From contig CDRNVI010000139.1 in the NCBI GenBank assembly GCA_977017575.1, positions 124,001 through 188,000 of the forward strand: a DNA stretch of 64,000 bases, written 5' to 3'. The DNA comes from Paramoeba atlantica (lineage: Eukaryota > Discosea). Below the pieces are notes generated by a model that worked only from the letters and a program-made list of their open reading frames with translations, was not told where the DNA came from and made no database searches. Below, piece by piece: positions 55,007-63,372 of the stretch. Within the stretch, counting starts at the first letter, position 1; each line of letters opens with the position of its first letter. The position numbers and the translations under genes were made by a program.

Positions 55007-55250
55007 ATGAGTTCTCGAAAAGTGATTGATATTCAGATTTTGTCTGATACTGTCTGGTTCTTTTTCAATTGGATTCTTCATTCCATTTTTTTGAAATTGA
55101 TGATTTATTTTTTCCTTTTCTTTTTCGGTGTGAAAAAAATTTTATTTTTCTTTAACAAAAACAAAAACAGACCTTTTGGTGTTTTGTGGGCAAACGTCGC
55201 CTTGAAAAAGCAATGAAAAGTGCCCTCAGTATGATTACAAGGTTTTTCTT
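55007..55250 (+). pseudogene. 5' fragment of a FrnE/DsbA-like oxidoreductase
   Basis: Starts MSSRKVIDIQILSDT; after an intron ending AACAG the frame continues WCFVGKRRLEKAMKSALSMI and TR, then another GTTTTT donor. This is the first beta-alpha unit of a DsbA-like thioredoxin-fold enzyme (FrnE / 2-hydroxychromene-2-carboxylate isomerase type, usually SDTVCPWCYVGKRRL). The CPWC active site is not whole at the exon junction (SDT...FWC), and nothing resembling the rest of the family follows: from about 55365 the sequence is the duplicated CPSF6-like tail. I read it as a truncated gene cut by the segmental duplication. Its 5' region is shared with the transposase-like gene. Confidence 0.6.
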
Positions 55251-55364
55251 TTTCTTTTCCTTTCCTTTGAAATTAAAATCAATTTTTAAAATCAATGAAT
55301 GAATAAAGTCAACAAAGAAATATATTAAATAAAATAAATAATCAAGAAGAAGAAAGAGAAGAAA

Positions 55365-55890
55365 AAGAAGCAAAAATATCGATTGGAAAAGAGATCCAAG
55401 CCCAATTCTCATCAAAAAAAAGGAATCAACCCAACAGAGACAACAACACAAACACAACTCTCACACTCACGACACAAGACTTTGGAAGACCCACTTTTCA
55501 TCCCACACTCATAATAAAACACCAAGGTTTTTTTTTAATTATCTCTTTTTTCTCTTGTTTTCGAGTGTGTTAAACAAAAACAAAAGAAGAATTTTTCTTT
55601 CAAGATTTGTTGTAATGGAGAATCTGTGTTTCTTTATTTTTTTTTGCTCGAAAAAAATAAGATGACCGATTGAAAATTTTTTGGACAGATATCAAAAAGG
55701 GAGAGACTTCAAAAGAGGGAGAGATCAACAAGAAGGAGGGAGAGGTCAACAAGAAGGAGGGAGAGGTCAACAAGAAGGAGGAACACCCAAAACAAGACAG
55801 AAAAAGAACAAAAACAAACAACTACTTCTTCGTCATCACAGACTGAAAAAAAGGGGGGAGGGTTCAAAAAAAAAAGTAAAAAAATAAAAA
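55365..55890 (+). pseudogene. Decayed duplicate of the CPSF6-like gene 3' part
   Basis: Matches the CPSF6-like gene from AGCAAAAATATCGATT (source about 49987) through GAGATCCAAGCCCAATTCTC, the ACAAGACTTTGGAAG segment, GATTTGTTGTAATGGAGAAT and the last exon (ATCAAAAAGGGAGAGACTTC). Large internal deletions remove most of the low-complexity region. A 21-bp unit (AACAAGAAGGAGGGAGAGGTC) is repeated here about three times but occurs once in the source. The last exon then leaves the source frame. No RRM remains, so it is not a working gene. Confidence 0.8.
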
Positions 55891-56014
55891 ACAAAAACAA
55901 GATTTTTGGGGCTTACAATCACAAAAGAAGAAGAAAGACAGAAAGAAAGAAAGAAAGAAAGAGAATTTTAACACCAACCCCACCACAACAACACAACAAA
56001 AAACAAGAAACAAT

Positions 56015-56527
56015 TTAGGCATCACCACACTGAACACAATTCCCAGGAACCAAACCAGTCTCATTATTGAGCAATGTCGAATTCAAATAATATTTGGGAC
56101 CTTGGAAAGCACAATTTGGCATACACACGTCAGTATAATTCGAGTACAATTGATCTGATCCACAAGGATATTCCCAACATGGTGCACATTCTTCGATTCC
56201 TTGTACCGATGTCGCGTAAATGATTCCGACTGTCGCTCCCAAAAGAAGAATGAAAACGGCAAAGAAGAAGATCCATTTGAAATTTTCGGGGGTATCATCG
56301 TTTTCTTTCCATTTATAAAGCCAAAAAACGTGCCCCAACAAAACACAAAGAAGGAGAATCATGGTGATGTTGGGGAAGAGAGTGTTTTGCGAGAATCCAT
56401 AAACAAGAAGCAAAATGATCGATACGAGAACGTACACAACAGTCAATCCGCCAATGATTAAGAAAATAATCCGATTTCGTGAATTGGTAATGTCTGAATT
56501 TCCAAGAAAAGGGTCGTCTTCTCCCAT
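56015..56527 (-). CDS. Three-helix membrane protein fused to a duplicated Cys-rich tail
   Basis: Single-exon ORF of 170 residues. Residues 1-16 are acidic and cytosolic (MGEDDPFLGNSDITNS). Three hydrophobic helices follow: IIFLIIGGLTVVYVLVSIIL, MILLLCVLLGHVFWLY and WIFFFAVFILLLGATVGIIY. Then comes a Cys-rich domain: CAPCWEYPCGSDQLYSNYTD, CMPNCAF and GLVPGNCVQCGDA. The last ~60 residues are clearly paralogous to the tail of the Cache protein at 51021, and nucleotide similarity continues into the 3' flank. The N-terminal part has no counterpart there. The gene is best explained as a chimera made when the 3' ends of two convergent genes were copied downstream of a membrane-protein exon. The frame is intact, which suggests it is used. 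Function unknown. Confidence 0.75.
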   Translation of the reverse strand: MGEDDPFLGNSDITNSRNRIIFLIIGGLTVVYVLVSIILLLVYGFSQNTLFPNITMILLLCVLLGHVFWLYKWKENDDTPENFKWIFFFAVFILLLGATVGIIYATSVQGIEECAPCWEYPCGSDQLYSNYTDVCMPNCAFQGPKYYLNSTLLNNETGLVPGNCVQCGDA

Positions 56528-56957
56528 TTTGATTCAACTGCAAAAATTAAACAAAAACAACAAAGCTCACGCGTGAGAGAGAGAGAAAGGAAGAAAATGT
56601 CTCAGAAAAAAGCAAAGAAAAAGAAAAAGAAAAAAAAAAGATGACGTCATCGTGTTTTTTTTTTGGTGCTTTGTTTTTTTTTTGGAAGAAAAACAACACA
56701 CAATAATTCTTCCACGATCACACAATCCACTCTCGATCTTGGATGAATAGATTTTTTATTCTTTTTTCTTTTTAAATATCAAACAATATAATCAACAAGA
56801 AGATCGTGGTTGTTGAAGTGTGGTAGGGTTGTCGATTTTGGTTCGTCGATAATTTTTCTCGAAATCCTTTTTTTTACAACTGTTCCCCACCCCCCAAAAA
56901 ACGATCACGATCGAAACGAAGCGAATTTTTCCTCCTCAAGAATGATTTGACAAAATT
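56528..56957. other. Gap between the chimeric membrane gene and the small beta-rich gene
   Basis: 430 bp. Next to the chimeric gene's ATG are a GA-rich tract and the TGACGTCA site. The rest is T-rich sequence forming the 3' flank of the gene at 56958. No ORF or RNA gene supported. Confidence 0.45.
56642..56649. promoter_or_regulatory. TGACGTCA palindrome upstream of the chimeric membrane gene
   Basis: Perfect 8-mer 115 bp upstream of the ATG at 56527, matching in position the site before the RGS-RhoGEF gene. Candidate bZIP/CRE-type site. Confidence 0.45.
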
Positions 56958-57299
56958 CTATCGGTGAAGAGAGAAAGATCCCGTCAATTCAACATCAGGT
57001 AAGTCTTTGTGATGTCCACTAATCGTTCCACAAACAATATTGTCAGCGATCAACGTTCCGGTTAACTCAATATCTCCTTTAAAATACTCATCATTTCGAG
57101 TCACCTTTCCTTTAAATTCATTTTCCGCCAATTCACATTCAAAAGTCGAATCGTCTTCAGGAACATAGACTGTCACTTTCTCACCGTCAGTGAAAACGTT
57201 CAGATCATTCAACTCCTCGTTGAACTTTTGTTCGAACTTTTGAACCTCAACATTGAAGTTCATTGAGAAAACTCCTGAATCAAAAAGAAGTGTCTTCAT
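56958..57299 (-). CDS. Small beta-rich protein, unrecognised
   Basis: Single-exon ORF of 113 residues: MKTLLFDSGVFSMNFNVEVQ, KFEQKFNEELNDLNVFTDGE, KVTVYVPEDDSTFECELAEN, GKVTRNDEYFKGDIELTG, LIADNIVCGTISGHHKDLPD, VELTGSFSLHR. The alternation of short strands and DG/DD turns suggests a beta-barrel or half-barrel. No signal peptide, no membrane segment. I recognise no family. It could start at the inner Met (MNFNVEV). The next gene upstream is SmD1, now separated by the hAT element. Confidence 0.6.
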   Translation of the reverse strand: MKTLLFDSGVFSMNFNVEVQKFEQKFNEELNDLNVFTDGEKVTVYVPEDDSTFECELAENEFKGKVTRNDEYFKGDIELTGTLIADNIVCGTISGHHKDLPDVELTGSFSLHR

Positions 57300-57564
57300 T
57301 ATTCTCTCCCGACTCAACAAAAAAGTGAAGCAAACACACACACAAGAAGGAAAAAGAGAACGATTTTTTGTTTTCTCTGACTTTTTTTTTGTTTCACGCC
57401 AAAAATAAACGAACTTCAGCGAATGCAATTCATTTGAAAAATTCCGTCCAATTGATGACAAGATTTTTATTGGATCTTTTTTTCTTCGGAATCTCACTAA
57501 AATAAAAATCTATCAGTTTTCAAATCAGATTTTTTGATTTGTAAGATTTTTATCGGATGACGTG

Positions 57565-57572
57565 GTTCGTTC
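57565..57572. repeat. Left target-site duplication of the hAT element
   Basis: GTTCGTTC directly before the left TIR; identical to 60356-60363. Confidence 0.95.
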
Positions 57573-57699
57573 CAGAGGTGAAGTGACTTGAGTCAGTCGG
57601 TCGAGTCGATGAAATTTTGATTTGGAGTCGACTTTGACTCGACTTGACCGACTCGGTCGACCTGGGACGACACAAAGACTTTTTGACATGATAAATCAT

Positions 57700-57981
57700 T
57701 TATTGTTCTTCAAAATCACCCCCATTTTTTTCAAAGTAGTCGAGGATTTGTTTCTGCTTTTTCGTCTTTTTCGTTTTTCGTTTTTTTGTCTTTTTTCGTT
57801 TGGGGAGCGGTTTGTTGGGATTGAAACCATCGTTTCCGGGTTTGTACGCCAGGTGATAAGTGCGACATATCAGGCAATAGAGTGGGTGAGACGGCTCTTC
57901 ACACTCCTCATCAGAAGAAAGGAAGACCATGGTTGATGATGACCACGAGGGATATTCTGGGGGATACACAATCTCAGACAT
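57700..57981 (-). CDS. hAT accessory ORF with PIP-box-like motif
   Basis: Antisense to the transposase leader; 93 residues from ATG 57981: MSEIVYPPEYPSWSSSTMVF, acidic LSSDEECEEP, CLIC, a strongly basic stretch (PKRKKTKKRKTKKTKK), then QKQILDYFEKNGGDFEEQ. QKQILDYF fits the PCNA-interacting (PIP) consensus Q-x-x-I-x-x-F/Y-F/Y exactly, with basic flank before it. A start further upstream would add KKETI repeats encoded by the 15-bp tandem repeat. Whether it is expressed is unknown; intact frame and clear motif argue that it is not noise. It is a plausible second protein of the transposon that recruits the replication clamp. Confidence 0.55.
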   Translation of the reverse strand: MSEIVYPPEYPSWSSSTMVFLSSDEECEEPSHPLYCLICRTYHLAYKPGNDGFNPNKPLPKRKKTKKRKTKKTKKQKQILDYFEKNGGDFEEQ

Positions 57982-58020
57982 GAATTTGGAAAAATGAAAC
58001 TGATTTCTTTGAACGTTCTC

Positions 58021-58110
58021 TTTTTTGATCGTTTCTTTTTTGATCGTTTCTTTTTTGATCGTTTCTTTTTTGATCGTTTCTTTCTTGATCATTTCTTTTT
58101 TGGTCATTTC
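58021..58110. repeat. 15-bp tandem repeat inside the hAT element
   Basis: Unit TTTTTTGATCGTTTC, four perfect copies (58021-58080) and two degenerate ones (to 58110). It lies just before the transposase ATG. In the minus direction it encodes KKETI repeats; in the plus direction IVSFL. It probably forms part of the transposase leader or promoter. Confidence 0.85.
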
Positions 58111-58141
58111 TTTCTTTTTGGATTTTCCTGTTTGCAAAAAG

Positions 58142-59201
58142 ATGATTAAGCGTGAGGAATTGGAGAAGAAAGAGAAGATGAAATCTGCCGTTTGGGACTA
58201 CTTTTATTTCTGCCCAAGATTGAACAAAGATGTTTGCATTCTTTGTTGGCCTGAGGGGGCTTCTGAGGTTGACGAACGAGTTTTGACTATTCGGAAAAAC
58301 AATTCGACAGACTCTCTCAGAAACCACCTGATGTCGAAACATGGAATCGAAACCTCCAAGAAGAGGCTGAGGACTTCTCCACAAATCAGCAAGTTTTTTG
58401 TTTCATCTGGTGACAAACTGCAATTAGATGTTGCCTTGTTTCGTTGGCTGACTCAGACTCACCGACCATATTCCTTCGTTAATGATCCCCTTTTTAAGGC
58501 GCTCTGTCATGCATTTCATCCTGGGTACAAGCCTGCAGCAGTCGAGACGCTGAAAAACATCCTTAACAAGGAGGTTGGTGAAATCCATTCTCACTTAAAA
58601 AACTATCTTCGAGATTATATGGTTGCTGGTGCCCTCTCTGCTGATGGTTGGACTTCTGTTGGAGGGAGATCTTACTTTGGACTTCTTCTCCACTTTATCG
58701 ATCACACTGGTGCACCCCAAACAGTCCTCTTAGATTGCCTCCCCAAGGCAAAACAAGATGCTGAAAGTCTTGCTGAAAGAGTGAGAACAGTACTGAGCTC
58801 TTGGGATCTGAATGAGTTTTCTTCCCCGTTGGCCGAAAGGAAGATTCAGTTTTTCACAACTGACACCACGAATACAATGCCAAAAATGGTCGAGTTACTC
58901 AAGATGTATTGGGTTCCATGTATTGCTCATGTTTTTAATCTTGTTGTTAAGGACGCTTTGGATGTTGAGGATGTCAAGGCTCTTTTGAAGAAAGCGAGAA
59001 AAATATGTACGTTTTACTCCAAGTCATCAAAAAATGCTGAAGACCTGATACATTTTCAACAACAAAATGATTTGAAGGTGCTCAAAGTTTTAATTGACGT
59101 AAAAACAAGATGGAATTCGACGCTTCGAATGGTGGATTCAATTGTGAAGAACAAGGTTTTTTTATTTCTTTTTTATTTTTAATTTTTTTTTCATTTATTT
59201 T

Positions 59202-59257
<56 letters not shown>

Positions 59258-60157
59258 TCTAATTTATTTTTTTTTTTCGAAAAAAAAATCAGAAAGCGAT
59301 AATTCAATCAATTCCAATTTTCAATCCATCTGATGTTGACCCAAAGACAGCAGTTGCAAAGAAACTCAGGAAACGACAACTGACTGAGGAAGAGTGGGAT
59401 TTGTTGGATGGCCTTCGTGAGCTCCTGAGTCCGTTCCACTTTGCAACGAAAGTGTTCGAAAATGAGAAGCAACCCACCCTCTCACTGACAATCCCTGTTT
59501 ACAATAGTGTAAAGGAAAAACTCGCAAGATTGGATCCTCAAGGAACCCTTTGTCAAGTTTGGACAAAACTCAAAGATGGATTGGATAAGAGAATGGCGCG
59601 ACCGTTAAATGAATCCAATGCTTGTTGGAATTCTGTATTCTTTGATCCCAGATCGAAGAACACTCTGAAAGGTGCAGTTGCTTGGGGCTCTCTGGTAAAA
59701 GGGTGTCAGGTTTTTTTCTTTATCCTCCCAAAAATTGTCTTTCTCAATTCTGATTCTGTCTTTTAAAAAGGCTCTCTATGAAAAAGAGTTCCCCAACCCG
59801 ACTGAAAAAGAAACCCCACCAACCTCTTTGTTAGCGCAGACGCTGAAGTGGTCTCCCAAAAAAAAAGATGAGTTTGCGGACTACGTCTCATTTGAACAAT
59901 GCCCTGCGGACGAGAAGGAGCAGACCCTTTATTCCTGGTTTATGGAGAGGCGGGCACTGCAGATGTTTCGTCTCCACCAAATACACTGTTGTCCTCCTGG
60001 CTCAGCAACGAAGATTGAGCATTTGTGGAGTGACGCTGGAAATTTGGTGACCCGAAAGCGCGCAAAACTCTCTCCTGAATTCGTTTGTGCGAGACTCCAA
60101 TGGAAGATGAACCGAAAAGTTTTGGGGACCGTCGCGCCAAACTCTCTCTTGTCTTAA
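58142..60157 (+). CDS. hAT transposase with BED-type zinc finger
   Basis: Three exons (introns 59156-59292 and 59710-59770; donors GTTTTT), about 600 residues. BED-like finger: VWDYFYFCPRLNKDVCILCW with LRNHLMSKHG. The core contains LSADGWTSVGGRSYFGLLLH, FFTTDTTNTMPKMVELLK, CIAHVFNLVVKDAL (the hAT CxxH block) and VLIDVKTRWNSTLRMVDSIV with the conserved TRWNS. The C-terminal dimerisation region has LWSDAGNLVTRKRAKLSPE. After the BED finger, PQISKFF resembles a degenerate PIP-box. The first intron has a run of more than 45 T's. No internal stops in the joined exons. Start is the ATG after the tandem repeat. Confidence 0.9.
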
Positions 60158-60355
60158 TTTATGTTTCTATTTTTTTTACAAATAAAAAGATCTATCATTC
60201 ATTTTCATTGGTCTTTTTATTTTAGAAATCTATTGCTAAAATGCCTAAATGAGAGTCGAAAAGAGAGTCGAACAAAAGAAAGGCAATGACTCAACTTCGA
60301 CTTCGACTCGGGTCGGTCGAAAAGTCGACCCTGAGTCGGAGTCACTTCACCTCTG

Positions 60356-60363
60356 GTTCGTTC
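60356..60363. repeat. Right target-site duplication of the hAT element
   Basis: GTTCGTTC directly after the right TIR; identical to 57565-57572. Removing the element and one copy restores a continuous promoter region for SmD1. Confidence 0.95.
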
Positions 60364-60459
60364 TTTTTCCGTTCTTTTTGTTGTTGTTTTTTCTCGCTCT
60401 CTCTTTCTTTTTCTCTTTCTTTTTGTGTTTGGAGGAAGACTTCAAAAGGGAGGAAAGAG

Positions 60460-61213
60460 ATGAAACTTGTCAGGTGGTTTTTGTTGTTTTCAGTGTTTTT
60501 TTCACCTTCTTTGAACTTCTTTTTCCTCTCAAAGTTTTTTCTTTTCAACTCACCTTTCAGAGAGCAGATTCTTGGCGAAGTTGAACAATGAAACGGTAAC
60601 GATTGAATTAAAAAATGGAACGATTGTTCATGGAACAATTACAGGTATTTTTTCACAACATAAAATATGAAGAGAAAAGCAAAAGGTTGGGAGAAATTGA
60701 GAGGCTTGTTGTGTGTGACTGGCTTTTCTCTTCCACTCAAACTTATCACACAACCACCTTTTTTTATCTTTGTGAGGAAATGATCTTTCTTCCTCTGTTT
60801 TGTCTTGGATTTTGATTTCCAAAAGGCAAAGTGAGTGAGGAATGTTTTTAAAAAAGGGGGAGAGAGGGGGATAAGGAAAGGAGAAAATCTTTTTTTCAAA
60901 AAAACCTTACATTTCCTTCTGTGTAGGAGTCGATAATGGGATGAACACACACCTGAAAGCTGTAAAAATGACTTTAAAAGGTCGAAATCCAGTTCAATTA
61001 GATACTTTGAGTATTCGAGGAAACAATATCCGATATTACATCTTGCCAGACTCCATCAACCTTGACACTCTCTTGATAGATGATACACCCAAATCGTTGC
61101 TCCACAAAAAGCCTGATTCCGGAGCACCAAAGCCAAAAGGAAGAGGAGGAAGAGGAGGAAGAGGAGGACGAGGTGGAGGACGAGGTGGGGGACGAGGAAG
61201 AGGGAGACGTTAA
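60460..61213 (+). CDS. SmD1: Small nuclear ribonucleoprotein Sm D1
   Basis: Core Sm ring protein of U1, U2, U4 and U5 snRNPs. Three exons: MKLVR (only 14 nt), then [20 protein letters not shown] with HGTITG, then [60 protein letters not shown] and a [22 protein letters not shown] tail ending RGRRR-like in RGRR. Sm1 and Sm2 motifs are intact; the RG tail is the SMN/PRMT5 methylation target. About 120 residues, family length. The acceptor of intron 1 must be the second AG (60567), because only this keeps the VRFL frame. The hAT insertion ends 104 bp upstream. Confidence 0.97.
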
Positions 61214-61493
61214 AAAGAAAGAGAAAAATTAAAATAATAATTCAAAACCTAAAAAATAGAACAAAAGAATAAGTTTTTTTTTGATAAATTTTTTTTATTT
61301 CATTGAGAAGTTAATCGCAAGAGAGGATTCCGGGCAATCGTACAATCTGGAGTTCCTCCTTCCCAGGAAAGGGGAAAAAAAAACTCAAGGGAGGGAAGAG
61401 GAGAGGAAAGGTGTTTTTTTTGTAACGAGAGTGACAAAAAATATTGAGATAATAGAAGGAGAGGCGTTTGAAAAAGAATATGGGGGGGGGAAA

Positions 61494-62744
61494 TTACTGA
61501 AGGTAACCCTTGGGGAAAATTCCGAGTTCAACATATTCGGTAACCATCGCACGGCAAGCAGCCTCGGTTAATTCGGGGTGATTGTATTTAAATCCGGTGG
61601 CGGTAATCGCAGTCCCGTCAATGTTGAGGTTCTTGTTGTAAAGGAGCTCTTGGTCAATGTAAGGGGAAAGAGGAGAGAGGTCAACATTCGCAGACTTCAA
61701 CATATCAGCCCAAGGTTGCAAATGCTTCTCATTGACATCAGCACAGACTTGCTTCATGGCCATTTTCTCAGCGGCCTTCGACTTCATGTAACCAAGGAAA
61801 TCGAACTTAATTCCAAAAAGATTAGCAATAAACTTGGTAATCTTTCCTTGGGTGGTATCACCACTGTCCGCGAGATTAAAGATATCACCAGATTTTCCGT
61901 GATCCTTCAAGTGCCACAATGCACGAGCAACATCTTCAACGTGCACTGTGTTCAATTTCAAATCCTTGTCCCACAAGAGTTCCATCTTCTCATTCAATTG
62001 CTTGTACACTGCACCAATAATCAAACGAGGCATCACGTAGTTCACGCAACTTGTACCATAAATGAAACAAGGACGAACGATGACGTAATCAAGTCTATTA
62101 ATTTTTTTTTGAGTTTTCAAGAGAGAGGAGAGGGAGAAAGAAAAAAATAATAGAAAGAACAGAATGGAGAGGAGAATTGTGATTCAAAATCTCCAAAAAA
62201 AAAAACAAAAAAAAAAAAAAAAAAAAAAAATCACATACCCTTCGACAGTGGGGAGGAACTTTTCGACCTGAGCCTTGTATTTGGCTACAATAGTCCATGG
62301 GTCACACTTGGAATCTTCTTTCGCTCCTTTCTTGCCATCTTTTGGGGAATAGACAGCAGCGTCAGAAACTTCGATGAACCGTTTAACCTTGTTCTTTGCC
62401 GCGTGTTGAGCCGCTCTCTTGGAAAGTTCCAAGACTCTCTGCTCATAATCTTCCGCAGGTTGACTGGCTTTAGTTTCAGCAGCACAATTGAAGACGTAGT
62501 CATACTCCTCGGGGGCAGAAAACACTTTTGCAAGAAAGTTGTCCTTCGACAAATTTGCTTGAACGAAAGTGACCTTCTCGAAACAAGTTTTTTGTTCGGG
62601 GGTGAGCCAAGAGGTCATGGGAAGAGCCTTGTCAGCAACCTTGATGGAGGAACACAAATCATTTTTCACCAAGTACACAACAAGATTACGTCCAACAAAA
62701 CCACAACCACCCAACACAAGAACACGAGGTTTGGAATCAGCCAT
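61494..62744 (-). CDS. NAD-dependent epimerase/dehydratase (3-beta-HSD-like extended SDR)
   Basis: Two exons, about 390 residues. Rossmann motif LVLGGCGFVGRNLVVYLV near the N-terminus, then DYVFNCAAETK, RFIEVSDAAVYS, and KYKAQVEKFL in the place of YxxxK (the Lys is shifted, so the catalytic pair is not textbook). Exon 2 begins LDYVIVRPCFIYG and continues KLNTVHVEDVARALWHL, GDIFNLADSGDTTQGKI and ends LGIFPKGYLQ. The extended-SDR layout fits sterol or sugar-nucleotide enzymes; the exact substrate is unknown. It is intron-poor compared with its neighbours. The intron (about 62103-62238) contains long homopolymer runs. Confidence 0.85.
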
Positions 62745-63372
62745 TGTCTTGGAGTACAACCACACACACACGAGAAAACACAAACCAACACAAAACGCTC
62801 TCACACAACCCCAACCGATTCTTCAAGGACCATACCTCACATTCAAAATATACTGTAAATTACCGTTTTCCACCACAGAATTCCGACCTATTGCGGGTCC
62901 AGGCACACGTGGCATTTTACTATGGAAAAGTTCACACCATCTGATTGGGACAAAATAAGCCCAAAAAATGGATCCATTTTTTGAGCCCTATTATCACCAC
63001 TGAAAGGTCCCTTTTTTCTGTGTTTGAGATTCGACCTTGGGTTTGTTTTCGTGTTTTTTTGGGAACCGAAAAAACGGAAAAGAAGAAAAATGTATCTTCG
63101 TTCACCATTTTTTTGATCCTTCTTTCTTTTTCTTTTTTTTCTTTTTGAATCAAATAGAAAAACAATCGAACAGTTGATTTTGTTTCTTTTGTTTCTGTCT
63201 TTCTTTGGTTTCCCCCCTCCTCCTCTCTCTTTTTGAAAAGTTCGGATTTTTGGTTGGTCCGGATTTTAGCTCTTATTAAATAGTGTCAGGTCGGGACTAA
63301 GGTTTTTCGTGTTTTTTCCTCTTTCCCCAACCCACCCACCCACCCAAAAATCCTTCAAACAAAAGGATTGAG
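62745..63372. other. Divergent gap between the epimerase and U2AF65-like genes
   Basis: 628 bp, the longest unannotated stretch apart from that between tandem copies 2 and 3. The first part is CA-rich leader of the epimerase. Then comes mixed sequence with a 22-bp perfect palindrome, and then T/C-rich promoter sequence. No ORF of family quality and no RNA gene recognised. Confidence 0.45.
62962..62983. promoter_or_regulatory. 22-bp perfect palindrome
   Basis: Centred on GGATCC with AT then six A on one side and AT then six T on the other, closed by C/G. It lies 218 bp upstream of the epimerase ATG and about 390 bp upstream of the U2AF65-like ATG. A dimeric binding site or a hairpin are possible; either is unproven. 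Confidence 0.4.

Larger units (their letters stand above)
57573..60355 (+). mobile_element. Complete hAT-superfamily DNA transposon (2,783 bp)
   Basis: Both ends carry the inverted repeat CAGAGGTGAAGTGACT (hAT-type CAGnG start). The subterminal regions hold many GTCGA/TCGAC and GAGTC/GACTC words on both sides. The element is flanked by an exact 8-bp target duplication, GTTCGTTC, the hAT hallmark. Inside are a spliced transposase (58142-60157, plus) and a small minus-strand ORF (57700-57981). The frames are open and the target duplication perfect, so the insertion is recent and may be active. It lies in the divergent promoter region between the small beta-rich gene and SmD1, ending 104 bp before the SmD1 ATG. 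Confidence 0.95.

Noticed and set aside
52529-55226. AGGGCACT at 52529 and inverted AGTGCCCT at 54971 and 55219 as terminal repeats of the transposase-like gene.
   Set aside because: Only 8-11 bp, no matching target duplication, and the copy at 55219 lies inside the coding part of the FrnE-like fragment.
59200-59260. Poly-T tract of more than 45 bases as a poly(A) tail of a retroposed element on the other strand.
   Set aside because: It lies inside the first intron of the hAT transposase, without TSD or SINE/LINE sequence.
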